Under the pieces are notes generated by a model. The model had not been told where the DNA came from, did not search any database, and worked only from the letters and a program-made list of their open reading frames with translations. DNA of 64,000 nt from Lunularia cruciata (Eukaryota > Streptophyta > Marchantiopsida > Lunulariales > Lunulariaceae): NCBI GenBank assembly GCA_948567375.1, contig OX419756.1:26948552-27012551 (forward strand). The letters are read 5' to 3'. The position numbers were made by a program, and so were the translations under genes. Each line of letters begins with the position of its first letter. Position 1 is the first letter of the stretch. Positions 61,970 to 64,000 of the stretch are shown piece by piece.

Positions 61970-62727
61970 GAGGGGGACGCGCGGGGCATAGAGAGGTGGC
62001 GGCTAGATTTTGTCGATTCCGAGCGGGGGATTGGGCAGCGCTTCAGGAGGAGTCTGTTAGGGCTATACGATTTAGGAGACAAGCATTGCCATAGGATACC
62101 ACAAATTCCACTCGATTACGACAATGTAGGACATTGGGTCAGGCGGGAGAGTTTAGTAGAGCAGCACAAGCGCTACACCCTTTGTCTATAGCAAGTCCTA
62201 TTGATGAGACCATCTCTTCCCTACGCTCATTGCATCCTATAGTAGTAGAGGGACTACCACTAGAGGTCTTAGATTATCAGCATGAGCAGCCTTTATGTCT
62301 TGATAGGTCGCTATTTGCACAAGCATTGTGCACTGCCCCTCGCCTTTCCTCAGGAAGCTTGTCAGGGATGGTTTATGAGCACCTTAGAGATTGCTTCCAG
62401 GCAGATGATCCTTCTAGTGGTTTTACCGAGTTGTTTTAGGTGGCTGCAGCAGTAGCGAGAGGAGACATTCATATGTCTTTTAGTTGGGTCTTAGGTGATA
62501 GTCGACTTCTCGCGATTGAGAAGGACACGGGAGGCATTAGACCGATTGCTATTGGAGAGATCTTTTTGCGTTTGGTCAATCGTACCATTGTCCTTCAGCA
62601 TCGTTCTCACTTTTGACAACACCTTAGTCCACATCAGTTTGGAGTAGCTACACCTGGAGGATATGAAGCTATATCTCTAGGCATTAGAGCACTCCTAGAT
62701 ATCCATCCGGAGTGGGTCGTCCTACAG
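61970..62727 (+). pseudogene. LINE linker and RT N-terminal motifs (broken by stops)
   Basis: After the frame change at about 61960, one frame runs with stops at about 62095. The RT frame runs from 62134 (LGQAGEFSRAAQAL region) with stops at 62437-62439 and 62614-62616. Between them it reads GGIRPIAIGEIFLRLVNRTI, the RT 'GG.RPIA.GE' motif, and then SPHQFGVATPGGYEA. It is in frame with the intact RT core that follows, so single substitutions explain the stops. Confidence 0.75.
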
Positions 62728-63900
62728 GTGGATGTTGAGAATGCTTTTAATAGCGTCTCATGTGCATCCATCTTTAGAGAGCTTAGGGAGGCTGGTGGAT
62801 CCTTGGCAAGTCTCATTCCTTTTGTGCAGTCTTTTTATTGCTCTCATGCTTCCCTTTACTACCAACATGGTGGTTCACAGGAGGGGGTCACCGTCTTGGA
62901 GTCAGCTGTTGGTACACAACAAGGAGATCCTTTGGGGGGGCCCTTATTTGCCATGGCTCACTTTAGAGCTCTCCTATCTACTACTTTGGCCATGACAGGT
63001 TGTGTATTTCCCTCCTTGGCAGATGATACACACATCGTAGGCCCTGTAGATCAGATTAGGCAGGCCTTTGACTACTTGACTACCGAGCTACATCTAGTAG
63101 GCTTGAGAGTCAAGGTGTCAAAGTGTATGGCATGGTCCCCTTTAGGTATCCCTCTCCACCTTGAGCTTCCAGAGGGGTGTATCACATCCACATATGGACT
63201 TTGTGTTCTTGGAGTGCTAGTAGGATTGGAGGATTTTGTCACACGCTTCTTGGACGCTGCACTTGCAGAGGATGTTCTCCATGTGGATGACCTTCCATTA
63301 CTAGGAGATTCGCAGGTGGCATTTGGTATACTCTCTTCCAGTATTGCTTGTCGACCATCCTACCTCATCCGTACAATTCCCCCCTCACCGTCCTTCCTAT
63401 CACGTTTGAGAGCATTTGATAGGAGGATTATGGGAGTCTTTGGTGATATTATTGGACCAGGGACTTTTGAGTGTGTGATAGGGGATTTGGCATGTAGACA
63501 GACGGCTCTACCGATCTCATGTGGTGGGGTTGGCTTGCTTTCTATGGAGGAGATGACACCTATAGTGTTTTTGGGTAGTTGGGCTCTCTTGGTACCCCTA
63601 CTTGCCTCTTGTTTTGTGGTTGCTGATAGGCCGGTTTTGGAGACTTATGTGACAGAGGTGGAGGGAGGACCCTTTTCTCTCCAGGTGTTATTGCGGCAGA
63701 CGAGAGATAGTCTATCCCCACGAGTACGAGAGGGTTTTCCATCATTTGCTTCACTATCGTCAGATTGGACTAGAGGTTTACAGTTTTCCTTGATGGAGCG
63801 ACAGTGTGAGCATACGCTACATTCTCTCTTAGTTGACTCGTCCATTCCTCAGGCTACTAGAGCACGTCTACGCTCTTGCTCCGGCAAGGGTGCAGGCTAG
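62728..63900 (+). pseudogene. LINE reverse transcriptase core (open frame, 390 codons)
   Basis: Copies the element's RNA at the nicked target. Motif A is QVDVENAFNSVS, with the catalytic Asp at 62731-62733. Motif B is GTQQGDPLGGPLFAMAH. Motif C is LADDTHIVGP, with the Asp pair at 63022-63027. The thumb-side region continues through PSYLIRTIPP and LPISCGGVGLLSMEE. The listed ATG is internal to the protein, not a start. The frame ends at TAG (63898-63900) where copy A has no stop, so this is probably a mutation. All three catalytic Asp are kept. Confidence 0.88.
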
Positions 63901-64000
63901 TGGATCCTAGCTCGACCATGCATTAGGGCTTTTTGACTCGCACCGGCTACTTCCTCTACAGCGATGAGGTTTTGCCTAGGTTTGGTCCACCCATCTGCAT

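Larger units (their letters stand above)
61029..64000 (+). mobile_element. RLE-type LINE (non-LTR retrotransposon), long copy D, cut by right window edge
   Basis: Starts with a GC-rich 5' leader (GGGGTGAGTGGCGCGGGGGA), then a C2H2-finger frame, a broken linker and a long reverse transcriptase frame. The last bases match the first bases of copy C, which supplies the missing knuckle, endonuclease and 3' UTR. Joined in outline, the family is zinc finger, RT, CCHC, restriction-like endonuclease, the layout of R2/NeSL-like non-LTR elements. This copy carries at least three in-frame stops and one or two frameshifts, so it is inactive but young enough to be readable. Confidence 0.88.

Noticed and set aside
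61029-64000. Assignment of the LINE to Utopia or another named RLE clade
   Set aside because: The layout fits several RLE clades. Without a phylogeny and target-site data the clade cannot be named.
1-64000. CRISPR arrays, bacterial operons, rRNA or tRNA genes
   Set aside because: No regularly spaced repeats, no operon-like coding blocks and no cloverleaf or rRNA sequence were recognised. The initiator-tRNA match at 20919 is a retroelement primer site, not a tRNA gene.

Overview
This is nuclear DNA of a land plant: intron-containing genes of plant type, a Ty3/gypsy retrotransposon primed by initiator tRNA-Met, and very AT-rich, repeat-packed intergenic DNA with long (TA)n and (TC)n tracts. 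The clade cannot be fixed from the sequence. The combination of a GNOM-class protein, AT-rich spacers and a non-LTR element with an R2-like endonuclease suggests a non-flowering plant (bryophyte, lycophyte or fern), but that is inference.

Only two genes are well supported. At the left edge, on the minus strand, lies a nearly complete large ARF-GEF of the GNOM/GBF1 class (start 5024, C-terminus just off the window). At 40692-43090, on the plus strand, is a complete eight-exon gene for a ZC3H15/DFRP1-type tandem CCCH protein (378 aa). Both sit in islands clearly richer in GC than their surroundings. Unassigned moderately GC-rich stretches lie downstream of the second gene (43.1-44.9 kb) and at 48.1-49.25 kb.

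Almost everything between is transposon. (1) A Ty3/gypsy element at 13986-21509 has two LTRs, a 5-bp target duplication (TCTTG), an initiator-Met primer binding site and a polypurine tract. Its reverse transcriptase is interrupted by a solo LTR of the same family with its own duplication (ATACC). Seven LTRs of this family lie between 14 and 39.5 kb. (2) A second LTR family, at 13.1-13.5, 26.3-26.7 and 55.3-55.7 kb, carries perfect three-unit heat-shock elements upstream of a conserved TATA box. (3) A dispersed, decayed element carries a coiled-coil-like reading frame (8.3-13 kb, 21.5-23.6 kb, 25-29.7 kb). (4) A second, strongly decayed gypsy relic lies at 54-54.7 kb. (5) A non-LTR retrotransposon family has one long copy at 61.0-64.0 kb running off the right edge and 3' pieces at 45.0-46.2, 46.9 and 49.5-50.3 kb. 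Together the copies show an N-terminal C2H2 finger, a reverse transcriptase with intact catalytic motifs, a CCHC knuckle and a restriction-like endonuclease. (6) Small inverted-repeat (MITE-like) elements lie at 6.3-7.0, 46.3-46.5 and possibly 58.6-59.0 kb.

The most interesting signals are the restriction-like-endonuclease LINE in a plant, the heat-shock-element LTRs, and a GNOM-class Sec7 domain in which the brefeldin-sensitivity methionine is replaced by isoleucine.
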